In this document: positions 16,943-26,330 of the stretch, piece by piece
How the letters are laid out: each line of letters begins with the position of its first letter
Position numbering within the stretch: the stretch's first letter is position 1
NCBI RefSeq assembly: GCF_010682105.1
Contig: NZ_JAAGWH010000012.1
Span: 62,001-126,000 of the forward strand
Origin: Modestobacter muralis
GTDB lineage: Bacteria > Actinomycetota > Actinomycetes > Mycobacteriales > Geodermatophilaceae
Length of the DNA stretch: 64,000 nt
Direction: 5' to 3'
Notes under the pieces: generated by a model
Database searches by the model: none
What the model was told of the DNA's origin: nothing
What the model saw: only the letters and a program-made list of their open reading frames with translations
Program-made: the position numbers and the translations under genes

Positions 16943-16980
16943 CGATGGCCCGGGACGTCGACCGACGTCCCGGGCCATCG
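16943..16980 (+). terminator. Intercistronic hairpin between pstS and pstC
   Basis: CGATGGCCCGGGACGTCG (16943-16960) pairs perfectly with 16963-16980. No T-run follows. It can act as a partial terminator or as a block to mRNA decay that raises pstS output over pstCAB. Confidence 0.75.
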
Positions 16981-17057
16981 CACCGCCCGGACCCGGGCAC
17001 CCGTACCGCCTGGAGCACCCCCCGCACCACCCCCACGAACGACCACACGGAGCAGCG

Positions 17058-18008
17058 GTGACCGCCACGAAGGCCCCGACCGAACCACCGGCGCAGCGCA
17101 CCGTCCGCCGCCCGGGTGACCGCATCTTCGCCGGCGCCGCCCGAGGCTCGGGCATCTTCATCCTGCTGGTCCTGGCCGGCGTCGCCGCCTTCCTGATCAG
17201 CGAGGCCATCCCGGCCCTGACCGCCGCATCGTCGGAGATCCCCGACGGCAAGGGGCTGGGCCCCTACATCGGCCCCCTCGTGCTGGGCACCCTGCTCGGA
17301 GCGGTGATCGCCCTGCTGGTCGCCACGCCGCTCGCGGTGGGCATCGCGCTGTTCATCACCTACTACGCGCCCCGCCGGATCGCCGCGACCATGGGCTACG
17401 TCATCGACCTGCTCGCCGCGATCCCCAGCGTCGTCTACGGCTTCTGGGGCCTGGCGGTGCTGGCGCCGAAGCTGGTGCCCTTCCACGCCTGGGCCGCCGA
17501 CCACCTGGGCTTCCTGCCCTTCTTCGCCGGCCCCGCCTCCGCCAGCGGCCGCACGATGCTCACCGTCGGCATCGTCCTCGGCGTGATGATCCTGCCGATC
17601 ATCTCGGCCATCTCGCGGGAGGTGTTCAGTCAGGCGCCCGCGCTGCACCGCGAGGCCGCCCTGGCCCTGGGCGCCACCCGCTGGGAGATGATCAAGATGG
17701 CGGTGCTGCCCTACGGCAAGTCCGGCGTGATCGCCGGCTCCATGCTCGGTCTGGGCCGCGCCCTCGGCGAGACGATGGCGGTGGCGATCATCCTGTCCGG
17801 TGGCGCCGGCGCGACCGTGAACCTGATCAGCAACTCGAACCCCTCGACGATCGCGTCGAACATCGCGCTGCGCTTCCCCGAGGCCACCGGCATCGGCGTG
17901 AACACGCTCATCGCCAGCGGCCTGGCCCTGTTCCTCATCACGCTCGCCGTCAACATGCTCGCCCGCTGGATCGTCAACCGGCGCGCCGACTTCTCCGGAG
18001 CCAACTGA
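17058..18008 (+). CDS. pstC: Phosphate ABC transporter permease PstC
   Basis: A 316-residue permease with six membrane helices. The coupling-loop EAA region reads REAALALGATRWEMIKMAVLPYGKSG, contacting the PstB ATPase. Family segments AIPSVVYGFWGLAVL and GLGRALGETMAVAII are present. GTG at 17058 comes 128 bases after pstS. Its TGA overlaps the ATG of pstA (TGATG), so the permease halves are coupled. Confidence 0.95.
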   Translation: MTATKAPTEPPAQRTVRRPGDRIFAGAARGSGIFILLVLAGVAAFLISEAIPALTAASSEIPDGKGLGPYIGPLVLGTLLGAVIALLVATPLAVGIALFITYYAPRRIAATMGYVIDLLAAIPSVVYGFWGLAVLAPKLVPFHAWAADHLGFLPFFAGPASASGRTMLTVGIVLGVMILPIISAISREVFSQAPALHREAALALGATRWEMIKMAVLPYGKSGVIAGSMLGLGRALGETMAVAIILSGGAGATVNLISNSNPSTIASNIALRFPEATGIGVNTLIASGLALFLITLAVNMLARWIVNRRADFSGAN

Positions 18009-19093
18009 TGAGCACCCAGACCCCCCTCGCCCCCGTCGGCGCCACCAGCCTGGGCAACTCCGGCCCGGTCCGCGAGCAGCGCCGGCTGCCCCGCTTCGCC
18101 CCGCTCGGGCTCTTCCTCGCCGGTGTGGCCGTCGGCGCCCTGCTGTCCGCCCTGACCGGCTTCAGCGTGGCGCTGACCGTGATCTACGGCGTCGTGCTCG
18201 GCAGCCTGTTCGTGTACCTGGTCTCCCGGGCCGTCGAGGGCCGCCGCAAGGCCGCGGACCGGCTGGTGACCAGCCTGGTGACCACGGCCTTCGCGATCGC
18301 CATGGTGCCGCTGGTCTCGCTGGTCTACACGGTCCTGGACAACGGTCTGCCCCGGCTCGACGGCGCCTTCTTCACCAACTCGATGTACCGGGTCGTCGGC
18401 GAGGGCGGTGGCGCCTACCACGCCATCCTCGGCACCGTGATCATCACGGCGCTGGCCACGATCATCTCGGTGCCCATCGGCCTGCTGACCGCCATCTACC
18501 TGACGGAGTACGGCACCGGCCGGCTGAAGAAGGCGATCACCTTCTTCGTCGACGTCATGACCGGCATCCCCTCGATCGTGGCCGGCCTGTTCTCCTACGC
18601 GCTGTTCACGCTGATCTTCGGCGTCTCGGTCCGGATGGGCGTCATGGGCGCCGTCGCCCTGTCGGTGCTGATGATCCCGGTGGTCGTGCGCTCCTGCGAG
18701 GAGGTGCTCAAGCTCGTCCCGAACGAGCTGCGCGAGGCCGCCTACGCCCTGGGCGTCCCGAAGTGGCGCACGGTCGTCAAGGTGGTCCTGCGCACCGCCA
18801 TCGCCGGCCTGGGCACGGGCATCACGCTGTCGGTCGCCCGCGTCATCGGCGAGACCGCACCGCTGCTGATCACCGTCGGCCTCATCACCGGCACCAACCT
18901 CAACCCGTTCGACGGGCGGATGGCGACGCTGCCGGTGTTCGCCTACTACCAGCTCACCCAGCCGGGCACCGCGACGCAGGCGTTCCTCGACCGGGCCTGG
19001 ACGGCAGCGCTCGTCCTCATCATCCTGGTCATGGCGCTCAACGTCGTCGCCCGCCTGATCACCCGCTTCTTCGCCCCCAAGACCGGTCGCTGA
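18008..19093 (+). CDS. pstA: Phosphate ABC transporter permease PstA
   Basis: A 361-residue permease, the partner of PstC. It has two extra N-terminal helices ([20 protein letters not shown] region) before the six-helix core, as often in actinobacteria. Core motifs are [16 protein letters not shown], the EAA loop [20 protein letters not shown] and [14 protein letters not shown] at 18008 overlaps the pstC stop. Confidence 0.95.
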   Translation: MSTQTPLAPVGATSLGNSGPVREQRRLPRFAPLGLFLAGVAVGALLSALTGFSVALTVIYGVVLGSLFVYLVSRAVEGRRKAADRLVTSLVTTAFAIAMVPLVSLVYTVLDNGLPRLDGAFFTNSMYRVVGEGGGAYHAILGTVIITALATIISVPIGLLTAIYLTEYGTGRLKKAITFFVDVMTGIPSIVAGLFSYALFTLIFGVSVRMGVMGAVALSVLMIPVVVRSCEEVLKLVPNELREAAYALGVPKWRTVVKVVLRTAIAGLGTGITLSVARVIGETAPLLITVGLITGTNLNPFDGRMATLPVFAYYQLTQPGTATQAFLDRAWTAALVLIILVMALNVVARLITRFFAPKTGR

Positions 19094-19118
19094 CCGACCC
19101 ATCCGGAGGAACACCACC

Positions 19119-19898
19119 GTGGCCAAGCGCATCGACGTCAGTGACCTGGACATCTACTACGGCAACTTCAAGGCCGTGGAGGGCGTCAACATCTCCATCG
19201 AGCCGCGCAGCATCACCGCGCTGATCGGCCCCTCGGGCTGCGGCAAGTCGACCTTCCTGCGGTCGCTGAACCGCATGCACGAGGTCATCCCCGGCGCACG
19301 CGTCGAGGGCAAGGTCGTCATCGACGGCCAGGACCTCTACGGCGCCGGCGTCGACCCGGTCGACGTCCGCCGTCAGATCGGCATGGTCTTCCAGCGGCCG
19401 AACCCGTTCCCGACGATGTCGATCTACGACAACGTGGTGGCCGGGGTGCGGCTCAACAGCACCAAGATGAAGAAGAGCGCGATGGACGACCTCGTGGAGC
19501 GGTCGCTCAAGGGCGCCAACCTCTGGAACGAGGTCAAGGACCGGCTCAACCGCCCCGGCTCCGGCCTGTCCGGCGGCCAGCAGCAGCGGCTGTGCATCGC
19601 CCGCGCCATCGCGGTCGAGCCCGAGGTGCTGCTGATGGACGAGCCGTGCTCCGCGCTGGACCCGATCTCCACGCTGGCCATCGAGGACCTGATGACCGAG
19701 CTCAAGGAGCGGTTCACCATCGTCATCGTCACGCACAACATGCAGCAGGCCGCGCGCGTGAGCACCTCCACCGGGTTCTTCAACCTCAACGGCGTGGGCC
19801 AGCCGGGTCGGCTGATCGAGTTCAACCCGACCGAGAAGATCTTCAGCAACCCCGAGGAGAAGGCCACGGAGGACTACATCTCCGGCCGCTTCGGGTGA
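19119..19898 (+). CDS. pstB: Phosphate ABC transporter ATPase PstB
   Basis: A 259-residue ATPase that powers phosphate import. Walker A is GPSGCGKST, the signature is [14 protein letters not shown], Walker B is VLLMDEP, and the switch His is in [15 protein letters not shown] at 19119 follows a GGAGGA ribosome site. Last gene of the operon, followed by a hairpin terminator; no phoU is seen next to it. Confidence 0.95.
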   Translation: MAKRIDVSDLDIYYGNFKAVEGVNISIEPRSITALIGPSGCGKSTFLRSLNRMHEVIPGARVEGKVVIDGQDLYGAGVDPVDVRRQIGMVFQRPNPFPTMSIYDNVVAGVRLNSTKMKKSAMDDLVERSLKGANLWNEVKDRLNRPGSGLSGGQQQRLCIARAIAVEPEVLLMDEPCSALDPISTLAIEDLMTELKERFTIVIVTHNMQQAARVSTSTGFFNLNGVGQPGRLIEFNPTEKIFSNPEEKATEDYISGRFG

Positions 19899-19937
19899 TC
19901 CCCGGCTGAACCGCCCGGCGCAGACCCCGGCCCCGTC

Positions 19938-19960
19938 CCCCGCCTCGGCGGGAGGCGGGG
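19938..19960 (+). terminator. Terminator after pstB
   Basis: CCCCGCCTC (19938-19946) pairs with GAGGCGGGG (19952-19960) around a five-base loop, between the convergent pstB and LCP genes. Confidence 0.6.
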
Positions 19961-20037
19961 CCGCTCTCGTCCGGCCCGGGTCCCCCACCGGCGGCCGGGG
20001 CCCGTGGCTGCTCCTGGTCTCGACGAGGCGGTCCGGG

Positions 20038-22473
20038 TCAGCTGGTGCAGGCCCGGACCGCCTCGTCCGCGGCGGGCGGGACGGCCGTCGCCGGCACCGG
20101 TGTGCCGGCCGGGGCCGCCACCAGGCCGGTGTAGTCCGGGCCGACGACCAGCTGCACCGCGGCGCCCACCGCGGGGGTCTCCACCAGCACCGCACCGGGG
20201 ACCGCGGTGGCCACCGTGCGGGCCGGCTCCAGCGCCGCCGGGCCGTAGCGGACGACGGTGCGGTCGACGGCGCCGGGCTCGACCCCGCGGGCGCCGATCC
20301 GGAACCCGCCGGCGGCCAGCCCGTCGGCGATCTCGGCGGTCCGGCCGGTCCCGGTGGCGTCCAGCACGTCGACGGTCACCCCCTCCGGCGGCACGGTGAC
20401 CGTGGTGCCCGCCGGGACCGGGTCGGCGACGACCGCCGGCTGCCCACCGGCCGGTGCCGCGGCCTGGGCGGCGTCGGCGGGCTGCCCCTCGGCGGGCGGC
20501 TCGGGGACCGGGAGCCGGCCGCTGTTGATGACCTCGTCGAACAGCTCGCGGGTGGCCAACGCGTCGACGACGACGGCGGCCTGGTCACTGCCGGTGGCCA
20601 CCCGGCCGACCTGGGCGACGGGCAGCGCGGCGACCTCCACCGCCGACTCCCCCTGCGGCCCGAGCGCCAGCCCCAGTGACCGCACGTCCTGCAGGCTGGT
20701 CTCCTGGTCGACGGTGAGCGTGTCGCCGGCCCCGGACAGGAAGCGGGCGAGCGTCAGCGGGTCGGCGAGGGCTCCCCCGGCCAGCCCCGCGGTCAGCGTC
20801 GAGCTGAGCACCTGCTGGCCGCGGGCGCCGACGACAGCGCCGGTCACGTCGGACCCCGCCGCACCGGGCCGCAGGTGGTCGGCGACCGCGTCCCCGGCCA
20901 TCTGCTGCTCACCGGCGGTCGGGCACATGTCCACCTCGCCGAGCACCTCGACCAGGCCCGGCAGCCGGGCGGCGTCGACGCCGACGTAGTGGTCGACACG
21001 CAGCCCGGTCAGCTGCTGGACCGACCGCACCAGGCAGGAGGGGCCGCCGCGGAGCAGCGCGTCGGCGAAGGGCTCGGTGGCCGGCGGCCGGAGCGAGCCG
21101 TCGGCGGCTCGGCAGGCCGGGGTGTCGCTGAGCGCGGTCGGCGGCAGCGTCACCACGACGGCCTGACCGTCCTCGGCCACGTGGGCGACCAGCGCGCTCA
21201 CCGACGCCAGACCGCTGCGCCCGGGGAGGCCGCTGGTGACCACCAGCGAGGTCTCCGCACCGACCTGCAGCTGCGGGGCCAGCACCTCCGGCCCGTCGGG
21301 CACCAGGGCGTCGACCCGGCCCAGCGCCCGGTCGCCGTAGACGTAGAGCCCGCCGTAGGCGGCGACGACCACACCGAGGAGGGCGAGCAGGGCGAACACC
21401 GTCCGGTTGAACCGGCGCCGGGCAGGGCTCGGTGGCGTCCGCACGCGCCGCACGGCGGTCGAGCCGGTCGAGGTCGGGAGGTCGCGGCCCGGGATCGGGG
21501 GGACCGGCAGGCTCCGGCGGACCCCGGGGACCGGGACCGAGTGCTGCGGCCCGCCCGGCGCCGGGACGGCGGGCAGGACCGGGCTCCCGACGGCGCCGCG
21601 GACCGGCAGCGGCGGCACCGGCACGGACGGCGACGCGCCACGCCCGGCCGGGACCGGTCCCGCCGGGCGGGACGGGCTCCCGACGGCGGAGGACCCCACG
21701 GACCTGGCGGGGCCCGCGACGACTGCGGGACCCGCGGGAGGTGTCGGGCCGGCGAGCGCGCCAGGGCCGGGCACCGGGACGGAGACCGCCGGACCGGAGC
21801 CCACTGCCGCGACGGGCGCCGGCCAGGGGGCGGCGACCGCTCCGGCCGCCGGTGTCGCCCACGGAGACGGGCCGGACGACGCGGTCGGGACGTCCGGTGT
21901 CGGGACGGGCCACGACGAGGTGGCAGCCGGGGCGGCCGGCTGCCGGGGCGGGGCCGCCGGGCTGCGCACGGGCAGGGCGGCGGGCGGCGGCGCGTTCCGT
22001 CCGGCCGCCGGCAGCGGTGGGGCGGACGGCCGGGCCGCGGGCTGGGCAGGCGAGGCCGGCGGCGGGGAGGGGGGCACGTCGGCGGGGGTGCCCGGGAGCA
22101 GGCCGGTCGCGGGGCCGGCCGGCGTCCCGGCGCGGGGGCCGGGTGCGGCGGGCTGCCAGCCGGTCGGGAGCACGGGCGGAGCGGGGGCGGGGCGGTCGGC
22201 GTCGCGCCGCGTGCCGACGCGGGGAGCCGGGTCGGCGCCGCGCGGCCACTCGGTGCGCCGGCCGTCGTCCGGCTGGCCGGTCGCCGCCGCCTCCCGGCGC
22301 CCGGCACGCCGGCCGACACCGCTGCCACCGGAACGGGCGACGAGCTCGGCGACGGTCAGCGGGGCGGTGCGAGGGTCACCGGCGGCCCGGGAGCCCGAAG
22401 CGGCGCGGTCGTCGACGGGCGCAGCACCGTCCGTCCCGCTCGGCCTCGGCTGGTCCGCCACCGGTGTCGACAT
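20038..22473 (-). CDS. Divergent LCP-family protein with LytR C-terminal domain
   Basis: An 811-residue protein: a long Pro/Ala-rich cytoplasmic region (about 1-350), one membrane helix (about 355-378, TVFALLALLGVVVAAYGGLYV), an extracellular LCP-like domain (about 390-600) and a LytR_C domain (about 690-790, VTVDVLDATGTGRTAEIADGL). LCP enzymes attach polymers to peptidoglycan. Here the usual SIPRD motif is replaced by LPPTALSD, and the arginines of the later YxRxR region are not seen (VADHLRPGAAG). It may be non-catalytic or only regulatory. ATG at 22473. It stands alone, convergent with pstB. Confidence 0.75.
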   Translation of the reverse strand: MSTPVADQPRPSGTDGAAPVDDRAASGSRAAGDPRTAPLTVAELVARSGGSGVGRRAGRREAAATGQPDDGRRTEWPRGADPAPRVGTRRDADRPAPAPPVLPTGWQPAAPGPRAGTPAGPATGLLPGTPADVPPSPPPASPAQPAARPSAPPLPAAGRNAPPPAALPVRSPAAPPRQPAAPAATSSWPVPTPDVPTASSGPSPWATPAAGAVAAPWPAPVAAVGSGPAVSVPVPGPGALAGPTPPAGPAVVAGPARSVGSSAVGSPSRPAGPVPAGRGASPSVPVPPLPVRGAVGSPVLPAVPAPGGPQHSVPVPGVRRSLPVPPIPGRDLPTSTGSTAVRRVRTPPSPARRRFNRTVFALLALLGVVVAAYGGLYVYGDRALGRVDALVPDGPEVLAPQLQVGAETSLVVTSGLPGRSGLASVSALVAHVAEDGQAVVVTLPPTALSDTPACRAADGSLRPPATEPFADALLRGGPSCLVRSVQQLTGLRVDHYVGVDAARLPGLVEVLGEVDMCPTAGEQQMAGDAVADHLRPGAAGSDVTGAVVGARGQQVLSSTLTAGLAGGALADPLTLARFLSGAGDTLTVDQETSLQDVRSLGLALGPQGESAVEVAALPVAQVGRVATGSDQAAVVVDALATRELFDEVINSGRLPVPEPPAEGQPADAAQAAAPAGGQPAVVADPVPAGTTVTVPPEGVTVDVLDATGTGRTAEIADGLAAGGFRIGARGVEPGAVDRTVVRYGPAALEPARTVATAVPGAVLVETPAVGAAVQLVVGPDYTGLVAAPAGTPVPATAVPPAADEAVRACTS

Positions 22474-22667
22474 CCCATCGTCGTGTCCTGCGGCACCGTG
22501 GCTGGGCCGCTCGATCCGCGCCCCGGCCGAGCTCGAGCAGCCCGCCGGGGGACCTTGCCACGATACGGTCGGCGGGCGCGCGCGGCGGCCTGACGCGCGG
22601 ACGCCGGTCCGATGTCCTGCGCACGCTCGACCGGCAGGGAGGCGGGCCGGACCGTAGCGTCGGCCCG

Positions 22668-23636
22668 GTGAAGCTGCCCTTCCTCGGCCCGACCGACGTG
22701 CTGAACGCCGCCGGTGGCCTGCGTGACGGCGTCGCCGAGGCGCTGACCCTGCTGCCCAGGATCGCCGGCGCGATGGGCGAGCTCGAGCGGCTGCTGCAGC
22801 GCGGTACGGCGCTGATCGACCGCGCGGAGGTGCTCGCCGACTCCGCCGAGCGGGCGATCGCCGCCGTCGATGCCACCCGCGCCGACGCCGACGAGGCGAT
22901 GACCCGGATCAAGGCGACGCAGGCCGCTGCCGACGACGCGATCGCCGGGGTGGCGGCCACCCGGGCGCGCGCTGACGAGGCGATCGAGCACATCGGTCTC
23001 ACCCAGCGCGCCGCCGACCAGACGGTGCTGCAGATCGGGGAGACCCAGGCCGCGGCCGACCGGGCCGTCGAGCAGATCGGCGTCACCCAGGCGGCCGCCG
23101 ACCGGGCGGTGGCCCGGATCGGCGCGACCACCGACGCCGCCGAGCAGGTGGTGGCGCGGATCGGCGGCACCACCGACGCCGCCGAGCAGGTGCTGACCGT
23201 GGTCGGCGGGACGGCCGCGGCGGCGGGCGGGCTGCTGGGCCGGGCCGAGGACCTGCTCGAGACCACCGCCCCCCTGCTGGACACGGTGACCCCGCTGGTC
23301 GGGACGCTGGTGCCGCTGGTCGACCACTACGCCGACCCGCTGACCCGGCTCGCCCCGGCGCTGGCCCGGTTCGCCGACCAGTTGGACGCCGACGAGGTGG
23401 CGGCGCTGATCGCCCTGGTCGACCGGCTCCCCGACCTGGTCGTGCACCTGGACGAGGACGTCGTCCCGGTGCTGGTGACCCTCGGCGACGTGGTGCCCGA
23501 CGTGCACGCGCTGCTGGACACCGTCCAGGACATGCGCCAGGTGGTGAAGGGGTTCCCGGGCTCGCGGCTGTTCCGCCGCCGCGGCGCCGAGGAGATCGCC
23601 GAGGAGGAGGCGGAGGCCGAGGCCGGCTCGCGCTGA
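22668..23636 (+). CDS. Ala-rich coiled-coil protein with 14-residue repeats
   Basis: A 322-residue cytoplasmic protein beginning VKLPFLGPTDVLNAAGGL. Residues 55-180 consist of nine 14-residue units of the type TQAAADRAVEQIGV, giving a long amphipathic helix. A second helical part follows (LLDTVTPLVGTLVPLVDHYADPLTRL), and the protein ends in a basic then acidic tail (RRRGAEEIAEEEAEAEA). No signal peptide or transmembrane helix is clear, though the middle could bind membrane surfaces. GTG at 22668 is the first start in the coding stretch. Function unknown. Confidence 0.75.
   Translation: MKLPFLGPTDVLNAAGGLRDGVAEALTLLPRIAGAMGELERLLQRGTALIDRAEVLADSAERAIAAVDATRADADEAMTRIKATQAAADDAIAGVAATRARADEAIEHIGLTQRAADQTVLQIGETQAAADRAVEQIGVTQAAADRAVARIGATTDAAEQVVARIGGTTDAAEQVLTVVGGTAAAAGGLLGRAEDLLETTAPLLDTVTPLVGTLVPLVDHYADPLTRLAPALARFADQLDADEVAALIALVDRLPDLVVHLDEDVVPVLVTLGDVVPDVHALLDTVQDMRQVVKGFPGSRLFRRRGAEEIAEEEAEAEAGSR
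22830..23207 (+). repeat. 42-base coding repeats (nine units)
   Basis: Nine consecutive 14-codon units make residues 55-180 of the coiled-coil protein. The best-preserved are residues 125-138 and 139-152, which share TQAAADRAV and a closing Ile-Gly. Others drift at Arg/Asp/Glu positions but keep the spacing. Confidence 0.8.
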
Positions 23637-23642
23637 ACGCGC

Positions 23643-23677
23643 GACCGGCGCCGCCCCCGTGGGGGACGGCGCCGGTC
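23643..23677. terminator. Bidirectional hairpin terminator
   Basis: GACCGGCGCCG (23643-23653) pairs with CGGCGCCGGTC (23667-23677); an inner CCCCC/GGGGG extends the stem. It lies between convergent genes. Confidence 0.8.
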
Positions 23678-23694
23678 GACGGGCGCTGCGCGGC

Positions 23695-24126
23695 TCAGGT
23701 CTCCGTGGGGTACCCCAGGGCGCGGACGACGTCGCCGATGCGCTCGTAGGTCTCGCCGTCGGGCAGCGTCGCCAGCTCGTCGGCGACCGCGTCGGGTGCG
23801 CGGTGGTCGCGGGCGGCCTCGACCAGCTCCGGGCCGGTGGCCGGGAAGTCGGCACGGACGAGCCAGCGGGCCAGCTCGGCCCGGGCCACCACCGCGTCGG
23901 GGGTCATGCCCACCGGCACGCCGCCGACCAGGGTGTCCTCCGGCGAGCTGTCGACGTCCGGCTCGCCCTCGGCGGCGGGCTCGGGGTCCTTCCACTCCTC
24001 GGCGTGGGTGGACCGGCCGGAGCGCATCATGCCCTCGACCTCGTGCTTGAGCTGGTCGTCCTGGCGCGCGCTGTGCGTGGTGCTGCGGGCGGACGTGCCC
24101 GCGAAGGTGTCGTCGCTGTCGCTCAT
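23695..24126 (-). CDS. DUF2795 domain protein
   Basis: A 143-residue protein. The N-terminal half is polar and probably disordered (MSDSDDTFAGTSARSTTHSA). The C-terminal half fits the DUF2795 domain, with ELARWLVRADFPATGPELVEAA and LATLPDGETYERIGDVVRAL. Such proteins often occur beside stress genes in actinobacteria; no biochemical role is known. ATG at 24126. It lies 13 bases after the DUF2945 gene and is probably co-transcribed with it. Confidence 0.8.
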   Translation of the reverse strand: MSDSDDTFAGTSARSTTHSARQDDQLKHEVEGMMRSGRSTHAEEWKDPEPAAEGEPDVDSSPEDTLVGGVPVGMTPDAVVARAELARWLVRADFPATGPELVEAARDHRAPDAVADELATLPDGETYERIGDVVRALGYPTET

Positions 24127-24139
24127 CGGGTCTCCTCCC

Positions 24140-24349
24140 TCAGTCCTCGTGCAGGGCGCTCGGCTTGTGGACGGCGGACTTGCCGCTCTTCTCGCTCTCC
24201 ACCTCGTACTGCGGGTCGTCCTCGCTCGCCCGCACGGTGCGACCGGCGGCTTCGGTGTCCTCCGTGATCTTCTTCGTCACGGTGCCCTCGGCCTCGCCGC
24301 CGTGGCTCTTCCAGCTCACGTGGTCGCCCTTGTCGAACTCCTGCGCCAT
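24140..24349 (-). CDS. DUF2945 (HVA1-type Tudor-like) small protein
   Basis: A 69-residue protein, MAQEFDKGDHVSWKSHGGEA at the start and YEVESEKSGKSAVHKPSAL later. This is the DUF2945 / hypervirulence-associated Tudor-like fold found in bacteria and fungi, without a known function. ATG at 24349 gives the family's normal length. Upstream of the DUF2795 gene in the same orientation. Confidence 0.85.
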   Translation of the reverse strand: MAQEFDKGDHVSWKSHGGEAEGTVTKKITEDTEAAGRTVRASEDDPQYEVESEKSGKSAVHKPSALHED

Positions 24350-24673
24350 CGCCGGCTCCCTGTCGTCCACATCGTCGGTCCGCTCTGAGTCCGCCCTGCC
24401 TGCCCGGGGCGGGACGGGCGCACACATCGACCTGCCGGACCCGGGACCCCTCACCCGTTCGGGGGGGACTCCACCGGGACGGGTGGTCGGGCCGTCGGCT
24501 CGTCACGTAGCGTGCTCACTCGACGGGCCGTCCTGAGCGTCTCCCCCGGTCAGCGCAGTCAGCTGGTCACGCTCAGCGAGTGCTCGTCCTCGATCGCCGG
24601 CCCGGTCGGCCCCATTCCCCCGGGGCCGGCCGGGCCGGCCTCGTCGTGCCCGGTCCTCGCTAACCTGACGACC
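24350..24673. promoter_or_regulatory. 324-base divergent intergenic region
   Basis: Separates the DUF2945 gene (reverse) from the siderophore-interacting gene (forward). TAACCT at 24661-24666 lies 7 bases before the GTG start, suggesting a leaderless transcript for the latter; GCTAACCTGA also resembles half an IdeR/DtxR box, but the other half is absent. No extra gene is supported. Confidence 0.35.
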
Positions 24674-25483
24674 GTGGAACCGACCGAGACCCCCGCCGGC
24701 GCCCACGCGGGCGTCGACGCCGTCGCCCGCCCGGTCGACGTCCTCACCGTCAGCTCCGTGCGGGACGTGACGCCCGCGGTCCGCCGGGTCACCCTCACCG
24801 CCTCGGCCGCCGTCGTGGCCGCCGCCGGGCCGACGCTCTCCCTGCTGGTCCCCCGGGTCGGCGACGCCGCACCGCGGTGGCCGGAGATCGCCCGCGACGG
24901 CCGCATCGTGTGGCCGCAGGGCAGCCACGGGGTCGCGCTGCGCAGCTACACCGCCCGCCGCCAGGACCCGGCCGCCGGCGAGGTGGACGTCGACTTCGTG
25001 CTGCACGGCGACGGGCCGGCCGCGACCTGGGCCGCTGCTGCGGCGCCCGGTGCGGTCCTCGGGATCGCCAGCGCCGCGCCGCTGGGCGCCGAGCCGGCCG
25101 GCTGGCTGCTGCTGGCCGGCGACGAGACGGCGCTGCCCGGGATCGGCCGGATCCTGGCCGCCGCCGCACCGGACACCCGCGGGATCGCCCTGCTGGAGGT
25201 GGCCGGCCCCGCCGAGCAGCAGGAGCTGCCCGCCCCGCCGGGGGTCGAGGTGCGCTGGCTGCACCGGGCCGGCACCGAGCCCGGCGAGAGCACGCTGCTG
25301 GTCGACGCGGTCGCCGCGCTGGAGCGGCCGGAGGGCGAGGACCTCTTCGCCTGGGTGGGCGCGGAGTCGGCCACGGTGCGCGCCGTCCGGGCCGACCTGC
25401 GCGGCCGCTGGGGGCTGCGCCGCCACCAGCACCACGCGATCGGCTACTGGCGGCGCGGCCGGGCGATGTCGCCGGCCGGCTGA
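24674..25483 (+). CDS. Siderophore-interacting protein (ferric reductase type)
   Basis: A 269-residue FAD/NAD(P)H-type reductase of the SIP family, which frees iron from ferric siderophores in the cytoplasm. The FAD motif is GVALRSYTARR (RxYTxR), followed by DVDFVLHGDGPAATWA and the SIP-specific LLAGDETALPGIGRIL. C-terminal RGRWGLRRHQHHAIGYWRRG is also typical. GTG at 24674 gives MEPTETPAGAHAG after a -10-like TAACCT, so it may be leaderless. No siderophore synthesis genes are next to it. Confidence 0.9.
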   Translation: MEPTETPAGAHAGVDAVARPVDVLTVSSVRDVTPAVRRVTLTASAAVVAAAGPTLSLLVPRVGDAAPRWPEIARDGRIVWPQGSHGVALRSYTARRQDPAAGEVDVDFVLHGDGPAATWAAAAAPGAVLGIASAAPLGAEPAGWLLLAGDETALPGIGRILAAAAPDTRGIALLEVAGPAEQQELPAPPGVEVRWLHRAGTEPGESTLLVDAVAALERPEGEDLFAWVGAESATVRAVRADLRGRWGLRRHQHHAIGYWRRGRAMSPAG

Positions 25484-25553
25484 CCGGAGGACCCCCAGCG
25501 TCCTCACAGGGGACGTCCAGGCCTCCCGCAGTGCGCCCGCGCAACCTGTCACC

Positions 25554-26330
25554 ATGACCACGACCACGGCGCAGAGTCCAACGGGAGGCCTCGTGTCCGG
25601 TAGCAGCTCTGGCTCCTCGGCGTCCGGCTCCAGGCCGGAGGCCCGGCTGCTCGTGGTCGACGACGAGCCGAACATCCGCGAGCTGCTCTCGGCCAGCCTG
25701 CGGTTCGCCGGGTTCGAGGTCGCCACCGCGCCCGACGGGCAGCAGGCCCTCGCCGTCGCCGAGCAGTTCCGCCCCGACCTGCTGGTGCTCGACGTGATGA
25801 TGCCCGGTCTCGACGGCTTCGGCGTCGTCCGCCGGCTGCGGCAGAACGGCACGCACACCCCGGTGTTGTTCCTCACCGCCCGCGACGCCGCCGAGGACAA
25901 GGTCACCGGCCTCACCCTGGGCGGCGACGACTACGTCACCAAGCCCTTCAGCCTCGACGAGGTGCTCGCCCGGATCCGCGCGGTGCTCCGCCGCACCCAA
26001 GGCGCCCAGCAGGTGGCGGAGGCGCCGCGGCTGACCTTCGCCGACATCGAGCTGGACGAGGAGTCGCACGAGGTCCTCAAGGCCGGGAAGCTGGTCAGCC
26101 TCTCCCCCACTGAGTTCAAGCTGCTGCGCTACCTGATGACCAACGCCGGCCGGGTGCTGTCGAAGGCGCAGATCCTCGACCACGTGTGGAACTACGACTT
26201 CAACGGCGAGGCCAACGTGGTCGAGTCCTACATCTCCTACCTGCGCCGCAAGGTCGACACCACCGAGCCGCGGCTGCTGCACACCCTGCGCGGCGTGGGC
26301 TACTCCTTGCGCCTGCCCCGCGGCACGTGA
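25554..26330 (+). CDS. OmpR-family response regulator
   Basis: A 258-residue two-component regulator. The receiver domain has acidic pocket VVDDEP, phosphorylated Asp in LVLDVMMPG and Lys in TKPFS. The winged-helix output domain includes SPTEFKLLRYLMTNAGRVLS and VVESYISYLRRKVD. ATG at 25554 has no clear ribosome site; an in-frame GTG at 25593 follows GGGAGG (25583-25588) and is a good alternative, since the first residues are only a polar tail. Its TGA overlaps the start of the sensor kinase gene. Target genes are unknown. Confidence 0.93.
   Translation: MTTTTAQSPTGGLVSGSSSGSSASGSRPEARLLVVDDEPNIRELLSASLRFAGFEVATAPDGQQALAVAEQFRPDLLVLDVMMPGLDGFGVVRRLRQNGTHTPVLFLTARDAAEDKVTGLTLGGDDYVTKPFSLDEVLARIRAVLRRTQGAQQVAEAPRLTFADIELDEESHEVLKAGKLVSLSPTEFKLLRYLMTNAGRVLSKAQILDHVWNYDFNGEANVVESYISYLRRKVDTTEPRLLHTLRGVGYSLRLPRGT

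Noticed and set aside
24655-24668. IdeR/DtxR iron box before the siderophore-interacting gene
   Set aside because: Only one half (GCTAACCTGA) matches; the other half of the palindrome is absent. The TAACCT is better explained as a -10 element.
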